Source: a virus. Taken from it: a stretch of DNA of 22,961 nt. A program made the translations under genes and the position numbers. Positions within the stretch are counted from its first letter, which is position 1; the number at the start of each line of letters is the position of its first letter. The notes beneath the pieces were generated by a model. That model saw nothing but the letters and a program-made list of their open reading frames with translations, was not told where the DNA came from and ran no database searches. Below, piece after piece: positions 1 through 6,240 of the stretch. The stretch is from positions 1 through 22,961 of the IMG/VR virus record IMGVR_UViG_3300029910_000091. The stretch is one strand, 5' to 3'.

Positions 1-364
1 AATTGAGGACAATGCCGTCGGCCAAGTTGATTTCTGCGGTTTCCAGGCTGCTTGGATTTAAGTCCCTGCGTAGGCCGCATCCTTCCGCCCACTTACGCCA
101 ATCGAGAGGGGGAGAGAAACGTTCGACGCAATTCTCGGGAAACAAAAGCCGCAACGTGCCAGGGCTTGCCATACACCAATCGCCGGTGTCCTTGCGCGTC
201 ACTTTGCCGATCCGAACGCGGAACGGTGCATCGGGGCGTCGATAAGCATTGAGAAAGTGTGGGCCTCCCCACCCTGATAATTCAGCCTGCTCCGCGCCCC
301 GACCATCCTCTCTCGCGCGCTCGGAGAGGGGCATATTCCGCAATTCTGCTGCCAGTTCAGTCAT
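1..364 (-). CDS. Hypothetical phage protein, 3' end beyond the left edge
   Basis: The frame opens at ATG 364 and stays open for 121 codons to the window edge, so the C-terminus is not seen. Its ATG overlaps the stop of the gene before it (ATGA), and a GGAG lies about 10 bases upstream. It begins MTELAAELRNMPLSERARED, charged and probably helical, followed by a stretch with spaced aromatic residues (GGPHFLNAY, GDWCMASP, PPLDWRKWAEGCG). I see no membrane segment or catalytic motif. It lies downstream of the capsid gene in the transcription direction, so a virion or assembly role is possible but unproven. I do not recognise the family. Confidence 0.7.
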   Translation of the reverse strand, partial: MTELAAELRNMPLSERAREDGRGAEQAELSGWGGPHFLNAYRRPDAPFRVRIGKVTRKDTGDWCMASPGTLRLLFPENCVERFSPPLDWRKWAEGCGLRRDLNPSSLETAEINLADGIVLN

Positions 365-636
365 GCTGCATCATCTCCATCTGGCCAGGTCGCCAATTCG
401 GCGGCGAGCTGCTTCTCACCGGCGCCCCGTCCGCCGAAAATGTCCAGCAGGACGCTGTCGCGAAAGGGGGGAGTGGTGGGCACCCGGACCACCATCGGAA
501 TGCCGCTCTCGGTGAATGCAACCACCCGGCCCCGCCGGCACTCTAAGCCGGTCACCTGCCCCATTGCGGCGGGAAGCGTGATGATGCGCGTGGCCTTGTA
601 TATAATTCTCTTGGTTTCATCCGAATAGCCGTTCAT
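361..636 (-). CDS. Hypothetical protein, 91 aa
   Basis: It starts at ATG 636 behind a strong ribosome site (AAGGAGGGG, about 6 bases upstream) and overlaps the following gene by ATGA. The protein has a short basic N-terminus (MNGYSDETKRIIYKATR), then a beta-rich middle (IITLPAAMGQVTG, RRGRVVAFTESGIPMVVRV) and an acidic C-terminus. No signal peptide or membrane segment is visible. The short LPAAMG stretch is loosely reminiscent of AbrB-type folds, but that is too weak to call. It probably belongs to the post-capsid transcript that begins near 1032. Function unknown. Confidence 0.7.
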   Translation of the reverse strand: MNGYSDETKRIIYKATRIITLPAAMGQVTGLECRRGRVVAFTESGIPMVVRVPTTPPFRDSVLLDIFGGRGAGEKQLAAELATWPDGDDAA

Positions 637-764
637 TCACCCCTCCTTGGGCTCACGCTCTAGCCCAGCGCCGCCAGGCCGATCACCTGCCTCGCATCGC
701 CACCGTGGCGCAAAGCCTTCTTGCCCGCGCCGCAGTGCCCGGCGGCACTGGACCGCCAGGCGGC
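637..764. other. Intergenic gap, 128 bases
   Basis: Between two small minus-strand genes. It is GC-rich, with GCC/GGC stretches that can form modest stem-loops, but I find no uridine-tailed terminator, no good promoter and no short ORF with a ribosome site. The only clear signal is the Shine-Dalgarno sequence of the next gene at its left end. Confidence 0.4.
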
Positions 765-956
765 TTACTTCCGCTTGGTCTCGGGTTTCTTCATCACCTT
801 GGCCTCGGCCGCCGCATGGGACGTGCCGGCGGGATGATGGTGGTGGTGATGAATGACACGCTCGGCGGCTTTGCCGGCCTTCACGTGTTCCTTGTGGCTT
901 TCAGCCCGGCCGCCCTTGGCGCCCGCGCGTGACCTTTCGGTCTTCGATTCGACCAT
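765..956 (-). CDS. Small basic histidine-rich protein with a natural His6 run
   Basis: It starts at ATG 956, with AAAGGAA about 9 bases upstream, and encodes 63 residues. The protein is very basic: Lys/Arg/Ala/Gly-rich (SRAGAKGGRAESHKEH, KAGKAAERV), then VIHHHHHHPAGTSHA, then AEAKVMKKPETKRK. No hydrophobic segment is seen, so it is likely cytoplasmic or virion-associated and probably disordered. The frame stays open upstream into the capsid region, but that part is antisense-like noise; only the portion after the ribosome site looks real. The His run is encoded by mixed CAT/CAC codons inside phage sequence. Metal or nucleic-acid binding is possible. No known family recognised. Confidence 0.65.
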   Translation of the reverse strand: MVESKTERSRAGAKGGRAESHKEHVKAGKAAERVIHHHHHHPAGTSHAAAEAKVMKKPETKRK

Positions 957-1011
957 AGCCCAATTCCTTTCCCAAAAGGATGCCAGCTCGCAATGAGCCG
1001 GCGCCGGAAGT

Positions 1012-1032
1012 GCGGAGAGACGATCTCCCCGC
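1012..1032 (-). other. 5'-terminal RNA stem-loop of the post-capsid transcript
   Basis: On the minus strand GCGGGGAGA, loop UCG, UCUCUCCGC forms a 9-bp stem (one G-U pair). It begins about 7 bases after the candidate -10 at 1039-1044, so the predicted transcript would start directly with this hairpin, an arrangement that can protect phage mRNAs from 5'-end decay. The role is inferred. Confidence 0.35.
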
Positions 1033-1038
1033 TGACGC

Positions 1039-1068
1039 ACGATAGTCCCAGCGCCGCACAAAATGCAA
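1039..1068 (-). promoter_or_regulatory. Candidate sigma70-type promoter after the capsid terminator
   Basis: On the minus strand TTGCAT (1068-1063), an 18-base spacer and TATCGT (1044-1039) form a plausible but imperfect -35/-10 pair. It lies just beyond the capsid-gene terminator and about 80 bases before the His-rich small gene, where a new start would be needed to express the genes to the left. Confidence 0.35.
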
Positions 1069-1078
1069 CGCTGGTGAC

Positions 1079-1104
1079 AAAAAACGCCGCATTGCTGCGG
1101 CGTT
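1079..1104 (-). terminator. Rho-independent terminator after the capsid gene
   Basis: The minus strand reads AACGCCGCA, loop GCAA, TGCGGCGTT: a perfect 9-bp stem followed directly by a run of T. It lies 37 bases beyond the capsid stop and should end the long head-gene transcript. This is the clearest intrinsic terminator in the window. Confidence 0.88.
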
Positions 1105-1140
1105 CTTTGGTTCGAAGAGGATTGGAAAGATTTTTGGTGC

Positions 1141-2362
1141 CTATACTCCGGGCGACCCGAACCCGCCCCGCCAGTCGGCCCAGTTCCCCGAATAGCGTTC
1201 GTAGCAAGCTGCCTTCGCATTCTTCGTATCGAAATCGTTGTCACGATCGAACGAAATCTTATCCCGCTCGAAATACTGCAAACTCCGCGGCACATTGGTG
1301 CGGATGAACCAAGCCGTCGCCGAGCTGAAGTAATGGTTGATCTTGATGCCCTTCGGGAACACCCCGGTCGCGCGCAGCACGTTGATCGCGTTGTTCGAGG
1401 TGTCGTTCTGCAGCACCGATTTGTAGATCCGGTTGGCCTCGAACCAAAGCTGCGGCGGCACGTGCAGGCTTTGGGGAATGCCGCTGATCTTCATCCCGCG
1501 GTTGTTGGTCATCTGCATGATCTGGATGCAGAGGTCTTCCACCGCGACTTCGGACAGATCGGCCGCCGTGGTCAGCAGGTTCGACTGGTTGCCCGACAGC
1601 GTCGGATGAGCATTCGAGAACAGCGATACACCGTCGGCGCCGGGGTAGGACGAATTGAAGGCCTGGTTGTAGACCGACGCCAGCACGTTCTCCTTGGTTT
1701 GCCGCATCGAGAACGCCAGTTGCTGGGCGCGCCGCTTGGAGACCACCTCGTAGAGATCGTCGCGCAGCTCCTCGAAGGTCACGATGTAGCCGAGCGCGTA
1801 CGCCACATGGGTGAAGCGGCTGACCGGCCCCTGCACTTCAGTGTCGTAATAGATCTGCTGACCCTGCGGCTTTACGGGCGCAAGACCAAAGCCGGTGATT
1901 TCCGGCTCTTCTTCGTAAGCCTTGTCGGACACCTCGGTTTCGAACAAATCCGGATATTCCGGGACGTGTTCGTCGTAGGAACGCCCCCACCAAGCCACTA
2001 TTCCAGGCCACACGTCCTATTCGAAGCCGCTCGCTACGCGACCCCCGCCTCTCGGCAGCTACGGCTTTCACCGCAGACTAGACTATATTTTCACCCCGAA
2101 GGGTGTCCGCTCTTTCGCCCCGCTTGGGGCTACGGGCTCACGCCCTAGTCGTTGAAGGTTCCCAGCCTGCTCGGCTAGGCTTCCCTGCTGATTGCCCAAT
2201 CCCATGATTTTCGAACCGTCACGCTCACCATTTCCGGTCACGTTGTGGTCCATGGGCTCTAAGGGGTTCCCAGCAATTTAGCGGATTATCTATCTGAGGT
2301 TTCCTTCAGAAGGCCCTATTTTCAAAGGCTTTTGGATGAGAGCCCGTCGAGATTTCGGCCAT
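1141..2362 (-). CDS. Major capsid protein, split by a group I intron (join of 1141-2010 and 2324-2362)
   Basis: The 5' exon is 13 codons (2362-2324; MAEISTGSHPKAF) behind GAAGGAG. The 3' exon (2010-1141) continues with WPGIVAWWGRSYDEH and gives a 302-residue protein after splicing. It matches the phage head-protein family typified by the Mu-like major head subunit gpT: PEYPDLFETEVSDKAYEE, FGLAPVKPQGQ, YDT..QGPVSRFTHVAYALGYIVT, LFSNAHPTLSG, and a C-terminal ERDKISFDRDNDFDTKN..ACYERYSGNWADWRG. An HK97-type fold is expected for capsid subunits of this kind; that is inference. Without splicing the first exon hits a stop six codons into the intron. A frame beginning at GTG 2013 lacks the N-terminal residues and a ribosome site, so it is not the true start. 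The gene follows the scaffold-like and structural genes, as expected of a head operon. Confidence 0.93.
2011..2323 (-). ncRNA. Group I self-splicing intron (IA-like), 313 nt, no ORF
   Basis: RNA of the minus strand. P1: exon end CCUUU (last U at 2324) pairs with the guide GAAGG, leaving the required U-G wobble at the splice site. P3: UCCGCU (2285-2280) with AGCGGA (2111-2106). P4: UUGCUG (2276-2271) with CAGCAG (2190-2185). P6: AGCCU/AGGCU. P7: GACUA (2150-2146) with UAGUC (2085-2081). Two extra hairpins, P7.1 (GGGC GUGA GCCC) and P7.2 (GCCCC AAGC GGGGC), sit between P7 and P3 and are typical of group IA. P8: CACCC UUCG GGGUG. P9: CUGCGG/CCGUAG. The last base is the expected terminal G (2011). 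Both splice sites follow from P1 and from capsid-family alignment. No endonuclease gene lies inside, so mobility would need a separate enzyme. Confidence 0.94.
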
Positions 2363-2429
2363 TTTGATAACTCCTTCAAAACCGATCGAGAGCCGAGGCT
2401 ACCCGCCGGACGTTGCGAGGTGGCGCCGC

Positions 2430-3020
2430 TTAGGTGCCGAGCACTTCGGTGAACTGGTTGAGGTTGATCCGCACCAGCCACTTCGCGTTGGTGCCGACCG
2501 CGTTGCCCGTTTCCTGGAGCAGCTTGACGATGCGCATCTGCAGCGTGTTGGTGGTGGCCAGCGTCGAGCTGTTAAGTTGCCAGCCGGACAGACTGTCGTA
2601 GTTGCTCCCGGTGCCCGCCACGAGATCGGCGTTGCGGCCGGACGCGCCCGAGACCATCGCGCCATTTTCTTGGATCGCGTAGAGCAAGTCCGGGTCGGTG
2701 CAGATGTTGACGTAGGCCGCGGTCGACGCCGGCAAGTACGGCGTTTGGCTTTGCAGCAGCGGAATGGTCGCCAGCCCGGCGTTATTGCTGATGCCCCGGA
2801 AGACGCCCAGGATGTAAGTGCCCCCGCCCGCAGTCGCGATGCCAACGGACTGGATACCGTTACCGTCGCTGCTGTTGGTAATGAGCACCACAGGATCACC
2901 GATGTAGAGCGCCGTGGGGTTCCCGACCGGGACGTAATAGGTGGAGACGGCCCCGTTGTAGGGCTCGCCTGAACTGCGGGAATATGGGGTGAGCCCGCTT
3001 GGCGCGTTGGTATTCGCCAT
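2430..3020 (-). CDS. Probable virion structural protein, 196 aa
   Basis: It starts at ATG 3020 with AGAGGGTG upstream. The protein opens MANTNAPSGLTPYSRSSGEP and is rich in Gly, Ser, Thr, Asn and short beta-strand-like stretches (TALYIGDPVVLI, GTYILGVFRG), ending KWLVRINLNQFTEVLGT. Proteins with this kind of MAN.NAP.GL.P start, placed directly upstream of the capsid gene, occur in many phages and are usually annotated as virion or decoration-like structural proteins; assignment here rests on composition and position. No signal peptide, membrane helix or enzyme motif is seen. It is transcribed just before the capsid gene with a 67-base gap. Confidence 0.75.
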   Translation of the reverse strand: MANTNAPSGLTPYSRSSGEPYNGAVSTYYVPVGNPTALYIGDPVVLITNSSDGNGIQSVGIATAGGGTYILGVFRGISNNAGLATIPLLQSQTPYLPASTAAYVNICTDPDLLYAIQENGAMVSGASGRNADLVAGTGSNYDSLSGWQLNSSTLATTNTLQMRIVKLLQETGNAVGTNAKWLVRINLNQFTEVLGT

Positions 3021-3166
3021 GACACCCTCTGAAAACAGTGAAGCCGCAGCCAGGATTGACAGCGGCGAAATGCCTAAGTGCGCATGACTGTTTGAGGGCG
3101 GTTGACTGGCCGGCTCGGACGTGGCCGGCCGTTGCTAGGCCGGGACCAGCGCGGAGGTTACTGAGA
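3021..3166. other. Intergenic gap with an inverted repeat, 146 bases
   Basis: On the minus strand GGCCGGC, 9 bases, GCCGGCC forms a perfect 7-bp stem without a uridine tail, so it may pause or stabilise RNA but is not a convincing intrinsic terminator. A second, weaker stem GCCGC/GCGGC lies nearer the next gene. I see no good promoter and no short ORF. Confidence 0.4.
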
Positions 3167-3685
3167 TCAGCGGCGATTTACAAGATGCGTGCGTGATTTG
3201 TCCACGTAGAAGTGCTGCTGATCAGCGGGCAGGTCCTTGAGGTTGGAGCCTTCCTGGATGTTGCGGATTTTCTCGGCCTCGTATTGCTCGTTGGCGGCTT
3301 TATCTTCCTGGTACCACTCGGTCGGGATCTTCATGAGGTAGGCACGCAAGCCAGTGCCTTGGACCGACTTATCGACGATCATGGACACCGGCTCGCCGTT
3401 CTTCTCGACATGCTCGTAGCCGGCCAGCTTGGCGCGCTCGATCCGGCCCGGCATATCGTTGAACCAATAGAGTCGGAACCCTGGAATGGCTGGCCACGAA
3501 AGCGCCTGCTCATGGGTTCCGAAGGGCACGCGATCGCGCGGCGGCCGCTGGCCGGCAGGCATCGCCTGTTCTTGCTGGGCGACTTTGGCGGCGTGTGCCC
3601 GGCTGGCCGCCTGGGTAAGCGGTTCGCGGGTGCGCGTGGCCGCCGCTTCCGCGATTTCGGCGTCGATGAGGTCTTTGATGGGCAT
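3167..3685 (-). CDS. Hypothetical head-operon protein, 172 aa
   Basis: The chosen start is ATG 3685, one base after the stop of the scaffold-like gene (TGACATG), suggesting translational coupling; the frame extends upstream only as an out-of-frame copy of that gene. The protein begins MPIKDLIDAEIAEAAATRTR, has a Gln/Ala/Arg-rich middle, then a more ordered part (WPAIPGFRLYWFNDMPGRIERAKLAGYEHVEKNGE) and a charged C-terminus (DQQHFYVDKSRTHLVNRR). Placement between scaffold and capsid genes suggests a role in head assembly or a minor head component. No enzyme motif is visible and the family is not recognised. Confidence 0.8.
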   Translation of the reverse strand: MPIKDLIDAEIAEAAATRTREPLTQAASRAHAAKVAQQEQAMPAGQRPPRDRVPFGTHEQALSWPAIPGFRLYWFNDMPGRIERAKLAGYEHVEKNGEPVSMIVDKSVQGTGLRAYLMKIPTEWYQEDKAANEQYEAEKIRNIQEGSNLKDLPADQQHFYVDKSRTHLVNRR

Positions 3686-3686
3686 G

Positions 3687-4550
3687 TCACTCGTCCTGGT
3701 AATAAGTGGCGCAGTACTCTTCCTTGGTGAGCGGGCGCTTGTTGGCCCGAACCATTTCCGCCGCGTATTTCTCGAAGGCTCGCTTGGCGTCCGCCGGCAG
3801 GTTTTCGAAGGTCTTGGCATCGCGGGAGCGCGGCGATGGGCTGGCGGTGCTGCTGCTCACGGGGGCGGCCTCCTGGCGGCGGGGATTGCTGTCATCAACC
3901 GTTCGGGGTTGCGGTTCCGCGGCGCGCCGAACGCGCCCTGGGAACATGACATCGACGGCTCGGGTGGTGCGTTCCAGCAGATCGGTAATCGGTGCGCCAG
4001 GATTTGCCTTCTCCAGGCGGTCCATGATCTGGACAGCAGCTTGGGAAAGCGTGGGGTCTTCGCGGAACCAGGGATTTCGATCTCCCCATGCTTGCACCTC
4101 CGGCGATACCGGCGCGCTGGCGGGAGCAGCAGCCGAAGCAATCGGTTTCGCCGCCGGCAGCGGGATATCTTCCGCCACCTTGGAAAGCCTCTGGTCCGCC
4201 GCCTTGAAGCCATCAACGTCGCCGGTTTCTACGGCCTTGAGACGTTCGGCCTCGATCTCGGCGCGGGCGCGCTTGAGAGCGGTCTCATTGGCGCGCCGCA
4301 CCGTCTCCGTGAGAGTTTCGAGCGTCTTGGCTGTGTCGCGCTGGTACGTGGCGAAGCGGTTTTCCAGCGTCTTATATCGCTCGCGGATAACCGGGAGGTC
4401 TTCCTCGCCGTGCTTGAGGAAGGTCTCGGCATCGCGCCACTGCTCCGGCGGTCCCTTGAATTCTTCCTTAGGCTTCCAGCCGGCGAGGCGGGCGCGCTCT
4501 TCGACCGTCGGCGCCTCGGCTTGACCCTCCATATTTTGAGCCGCAGACAT
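3687..4550 (-). CDS. Scaffold-like head assembly protein, 287 aa
   Basis: It starts at ATG 4550. The composition fits a capsid scaffold: an acidic and helical N-terminal part (ERARLAGWKPKEEFKGPPEQW, DAETFLKHGEEDLPVIRERYKTLENR), a long coiled-coil-prone section (about residues 55-120, with TLETLTETVRRAN and ALKRARAEIEAERLKAVE), an Ala/Pro-rich linker, and a small basic C-terminal segment (FEKYAAEMVRANKRPLTKEEY), the part that in scaffolds usually contacts the capsid. The GWKPKEEFKGPPEQWRDAE signature is common in phage proteins annotated as scaffold. It lies next to the co-chaperonin gene and upstream of the capsid gene. I see no protease motif. Confidence 0.8.
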   Translation of the reverse strand: MSAAQNMEGQAEAPTVEERARLAGWKPKEEFKGPPEQWRDAETFLKHGEEDLPVIRERYKTLENRFATYQRDTAKTLETLTETVRRANETALKRARAEIEAERLKAVETGDVDGFKAADQRLSKVAEDIPLPAAKPIASAAAPASAPVSPEVQAWGDRNPWFREDPTLSQAAVQIMDRLEKANPGAPITDLLERTTRAVDVMFPGRVRRAAEPQPRTVDDSNPRRQEAAPVSSSTASPSPRSRDAKTFENLPADAKRAFEKYAAEMVRANKRPLTKEEYCATYYQDE

Positions 4551-4551
4551 T

Positions 4552-4968
4552 TCAGTCCCTACCTTCCATCACGCCGGCGATGCTGCGATCCTGCATTACC
4601 CGGTAGAGTTCGCCGTCCAACCCGGTGTACTCCTGACCAGAATATTTCTGAAAGCACACGCGAACCCCTGGCTCAGGTTTGAGGCCCTCCCATTTGACGG
4701 TCCGGTCAGTGTCCCAACCGAAGGCCTGCGGCCCGACGGCGACCATGATGCCGGTGGTGCTCGCGAGCGACATCCGGTCCTGCTGATCGTCGGGAAGGAG
4801 GATGCCCCCCTTGGTGGTACTCATCGAGGCATCGACTTTCACCACCACCTTGTCGCACAGCGGCACAATGCCGGACTGGTTGGTGCCGTCCCATTCGGAC
4901 AGGATGTACTGGCCGTGCTGGGTCTTGAGAACGCGCGGCGTCAACTCGCGCGGGGCTGTTTGGCTCAA
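4552..4968 (-). CDS. Phage GroES-like co-chaperonin (Cpn10 fold)
   Basis: The body matches the Cpn10/GroES family in order: PLCDKVVVKVD (first strand; GroES has PL.DRV.VK), STTKGGILLPDDQQD (mobile-loop region with GGI followed by a hydrophobic triplet that would bind GroEL), GIMVAVGP (GxVxAVGxG-like), KPEPGVRVCFQKYSGQEY (GD.VLFxKYxGxE-like) and a C-terminal LYRVMQDRSIAGVM (EYLIMREDDILAVI-like). Phage co-chaperonins such as T4 gp31 direct host GroEL to fold the capsid protein, which fits its place two genes before the scaffold-like gene. I prefer a TTG start at 4968: a perfect AAGGAG sits 7 bases upstream and there is no overlap with the previous gene. An ATG at 5007 would add 13 residues but lacks a ribosome site and overlaps the previous gene by 35 bases. 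Confidence 0.87.
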   Translation of the reverse strand: MSQTAPRELTPRVLKTQHGQYILSEWDGTNQSGIVPLCDKVVVKVDASMSTTKGGILLPDDQQDRMSLASTTGIMVAVGPQAFGWDTDRTVKWEGLKPEPGVRVCFQKYSGQEYTGLDGELYRVMQDRSIAGVMEGRD

Positions 4969-4972
4969 GTGC

Positions 4973-5356
4973 TCACTCCTTGGCGATAACGAGGCGACTG
5001 TAGACATAGAAGAGTCGGAGCGCCACGTTGGCGCGCTGCTCCGGGTCGTTCATCATGCCGATCTGATCGACCGGAATGAACTCGGCCTGCCGCATCTCCG
5101 GTTTGTTGCGCCAATATACGATATTGGCCCCTGGGACGGTTTCGGCGTAGTCCCAGGCCGAATGGAGCCACGATGCTACGGCGTCTTCCTCGGCGGTGAA
5201 AAAGGCCTTCATGGGCGTCCCGGCGGGACCAGGCTCGCGGTTACCGCCGCTCACCAGGCACACGAACGGCACGCCGTTGGGCGCCCGCGCGGCCGGGTCG
5301 CACAGTACCACGGTCATCTGGTGCTCGATCGCCTTGGTGGCTTCTTCTAGCGTCAC
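4973..5356 (-). CDS. Hypothetical protein, 127 aa
   Basis: It starts at GTG 5356, which overlaps the stop of a 34-codon gene (GTGA), with GGAAGG about 10 bases upstream. The protein begins MTLEEATKAIEHQMTVVLCDP, has a Gly/Pro loop (GGNREPGPAGTPMKAFF), then EEDAVASWLHSAWDYAETVP and ANIVYWRNKPEMRQAEFIP, and ends with a helical VALRLFYVYSRLVIAKE. It is probably a soluble alpha/beta protein. No metal site or catalytic motif is obvious. It lies between the portal-side small genes and the co-chaperonin. Function unknown. Confidence 0.75.
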   Translation of the reverse strand: MTLEEATKAIEHQMTVVLCDPAARAPNGVPFVCLVSGGNREPGPAGTPMKAFFTAEEDAVASWLHSAWDYAETVPGANIVYWRNKPEMRQAEFIPVDQIGMMNDPEQRANVALRLFYVYSRLVIAKE

Positions 5357-5457
5357 GCGTCAATGCCTTCCGTTTCGCGTTCAAGGAAATCCACAACGAA
5401 TCGCAGGTAAACCGTTGTTTCTACTGTTCCCTTCCTCGCCTTGGCTTCGAGCGTCAT
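5353..5457 (-). CDS. Tiny coupled gene, 34 aa
   Basis: It opens at ATG 5457 inside the stop of the gene before it (AAATGACG) and closes at a TGA that overlaps the GTG start of the next gene, so it is coupled on both sides. The product begins MTLEAKARKGTVETTV and ends with RETEGIDA, with an amphipathic YLRFVVDFLE segment in the middle. Because it exactly fills the space between two genes with ATGA/GTGA joints, I take it as real despite its size. No function can be assigned. Confidence 0.6.
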   Translation of the reverse strand: MTLEAKARKGTVETTVYLRFVVDFLERETEGIDA

Positions 5458-5714
5458 TTGAGTGCCTCATCAATCATTGCACGCCAAATGTCCCTGCTTG
5501 ATCGGTCGGCCAGATCTCCCGCGTCAATCATGGCTTGGGTCGGCTCGCGCACGGCCGCGAGGGCTGACCGAGATGCGTCTTTCAATCTTTTCTGCGCATC
5601 TTCCACGGCGATCATTTCGTACGGACCCCCGACGGCGCGAGCCCTAGCCACCAATCCTGCGGCGCGTTCGATCGCCTCCACCATCCGTTCAATCCGTTCA
5701 ATCATGCCGCTCAT
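5454..5714 (-). CDS. Hypothetical helical phage protein, 86 aa
   Basis: The chosen start is ATG 5714, overlapping the stop of the small membrane protein before it (ATGA); an open frame further upstream only mirrors other genes. The protein is helical: MSGMIERIERMVEAIERAAG, then AQKRLKDASRSALAAV, then a conserved-looking tail REPTQAMIDAGDLADRSSRDIWRAMIDEALK. Tails of the type REPT.AMI.AG...IW.AMIDEAL recur in small unannotated phage proteins, so this is a known family without a role. Soluble, no metal site. Confidence 0.75.
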   Translation of the reverse strand: MSGMIERIERMVEAIERAAGLVARARAVGGPYEMIAVEDAQKRLKDASRSALAAVREPTQAMIDAGDLADRSSRDIWRAMIDEALK

Positions 5715-5833
5715 CGGCGCGCCATCTTCTCGCAAAGCCACCAGGCGCAGTAGATCGTCATCAGGAATGCGTTGAGCGGACTCCAGGGACCGACGCACAG
5801 CGCCGCCACGACGAAGAGGGCGGCGAGGATCAT
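5711..5833 (-). CDS. Small membrane protein, 40 aa, two hydrophobic segments
   Basis: It opens at ATG 5833 in ATGA overlap with the stop of the gene upstream and closes in ATGA overlap with the gene downstream. The product has two hydrophobic stretches, ILAALFVVAALCVG (residues 2-15) and LNAFLMTIYCAWWLC (about 20-34), separated by a short Pro/Ser turn and followed by a charged tail EKMARR. This suggests a two-pass inner-membrane peptide with a cytoplasmic C-terminus. Size and topology resemble very small holin-like peptides, but nothing else nearby suggests lysis genes, so I leave the function open. Confidence 0.65.
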   Translation of the reverse strand: MILAALFVVAALCVGPWSPLNAFLMTIYCAWWLCEKMARR

Positions 5834-6240
5834 GGCCACACCACGCGGTAAGCCACAATGTCGTACTTACAGGGCGGAATTCCATCGCTGCGTTGTCGAT
5901 GCTGCCAAATTAAGCTCTCAGAAAACTCAGGTTGTCCCACGGGCCCAACTCGGAAAAGCACATCCACGACCGCGCCCGGCACCGGATTTTCTCCCCCATA
6001 CCAAGCCGTCCAACAATCCCCGACGGAGACTTGAGGAAGGCGATTCGGACTCTCATCCGATGCTTGGGCCTCTTTATAGGCCGGATCCGTCTCCAGCCGC
6101 TGCGCGTCGGTGAGGACTGAACCTGGGAATGGAACTGGGTTGGGGAAAAGGCGCTTCCGCACCTGGAGGCCAGCGAATGGGTTGCCGCGTTCTGGCTCAA
6201 GGCCATCCAGCATCCGGATTGTCGCTTCGTCGGTTCTCAT
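5830..6240 (-). CDS. Hypothetical protein, 136 aa
   Basis: It starts at ATG 6240 in ATGA overlap with the previous gene. The N-terminal half is polar (MRTDEATIRMLDGLEPERGN, LFPNPVPFPGSV). The C-terminal half carries WTAWYGGENPVPGAVVDVLFRVG and ends DIVAYRVVWP. A C-terminal module of the type GG.NPVPG..VDV.FR.G ... DI.AYRV recurs in phage proteins of unknown role and is probably a small beta domain; that is recalled from family resemblance, not tested. No membrane segment. Confidence 0.75.
   Translation of the reverse strand: MRTDEATIRMLDGLEPERGNPFAGLQVRKRLFPNPVPFPGSVLTDAQRLETDPAYKEAQASDESPNRLPQVSVGDCWTAWYGGENPVPGAVVDVLFRVGPVGQPEFSESLIWQHRQRSDGIPPCKYDIVAYRVVWP

Noticed and set aside
765-956. 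His6 as vector contamination
   Set aside because: Codons are mixed CAT/CAC, it is internal to a phage-like frame, and no vector sequence flanks it.
765-1295. A 176-codon minus-strand frame as one gene
   Set aside because: Its upstream part crosses the terminator and the capsid 3' end in the wrong frame; only the last 63 codons behind AAAGGAA look real.
1141-2013. Capsid gene starting at GTG 2013
   Set aside because: No ribosome site, starts inside the intron 3' end, and lacks the family N-terminus that the upstream exon supplies.
1333-2148. Long plus-strand open frame (271 codons) across the capsid gene and intron
   Set aside because: Antisense to a clear capsid gene, Arg/His/Val-rich composition, no ribosome site; typical of GC-rich antisense frames.
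2011-2323. Group II intron, riboswitch or insertion sequence
   Set aside because: No domain V hairpin of group II type, no terminal inverted repeats or transposase; the group I core helices account for the whole segment.
3486-4682. Plus-strand open frame of 398 codons opposite the scaffold-like gene
   Set aside because: Antisense frame of conserved minus-strand genes with Arg/Gly-rich noise composition.
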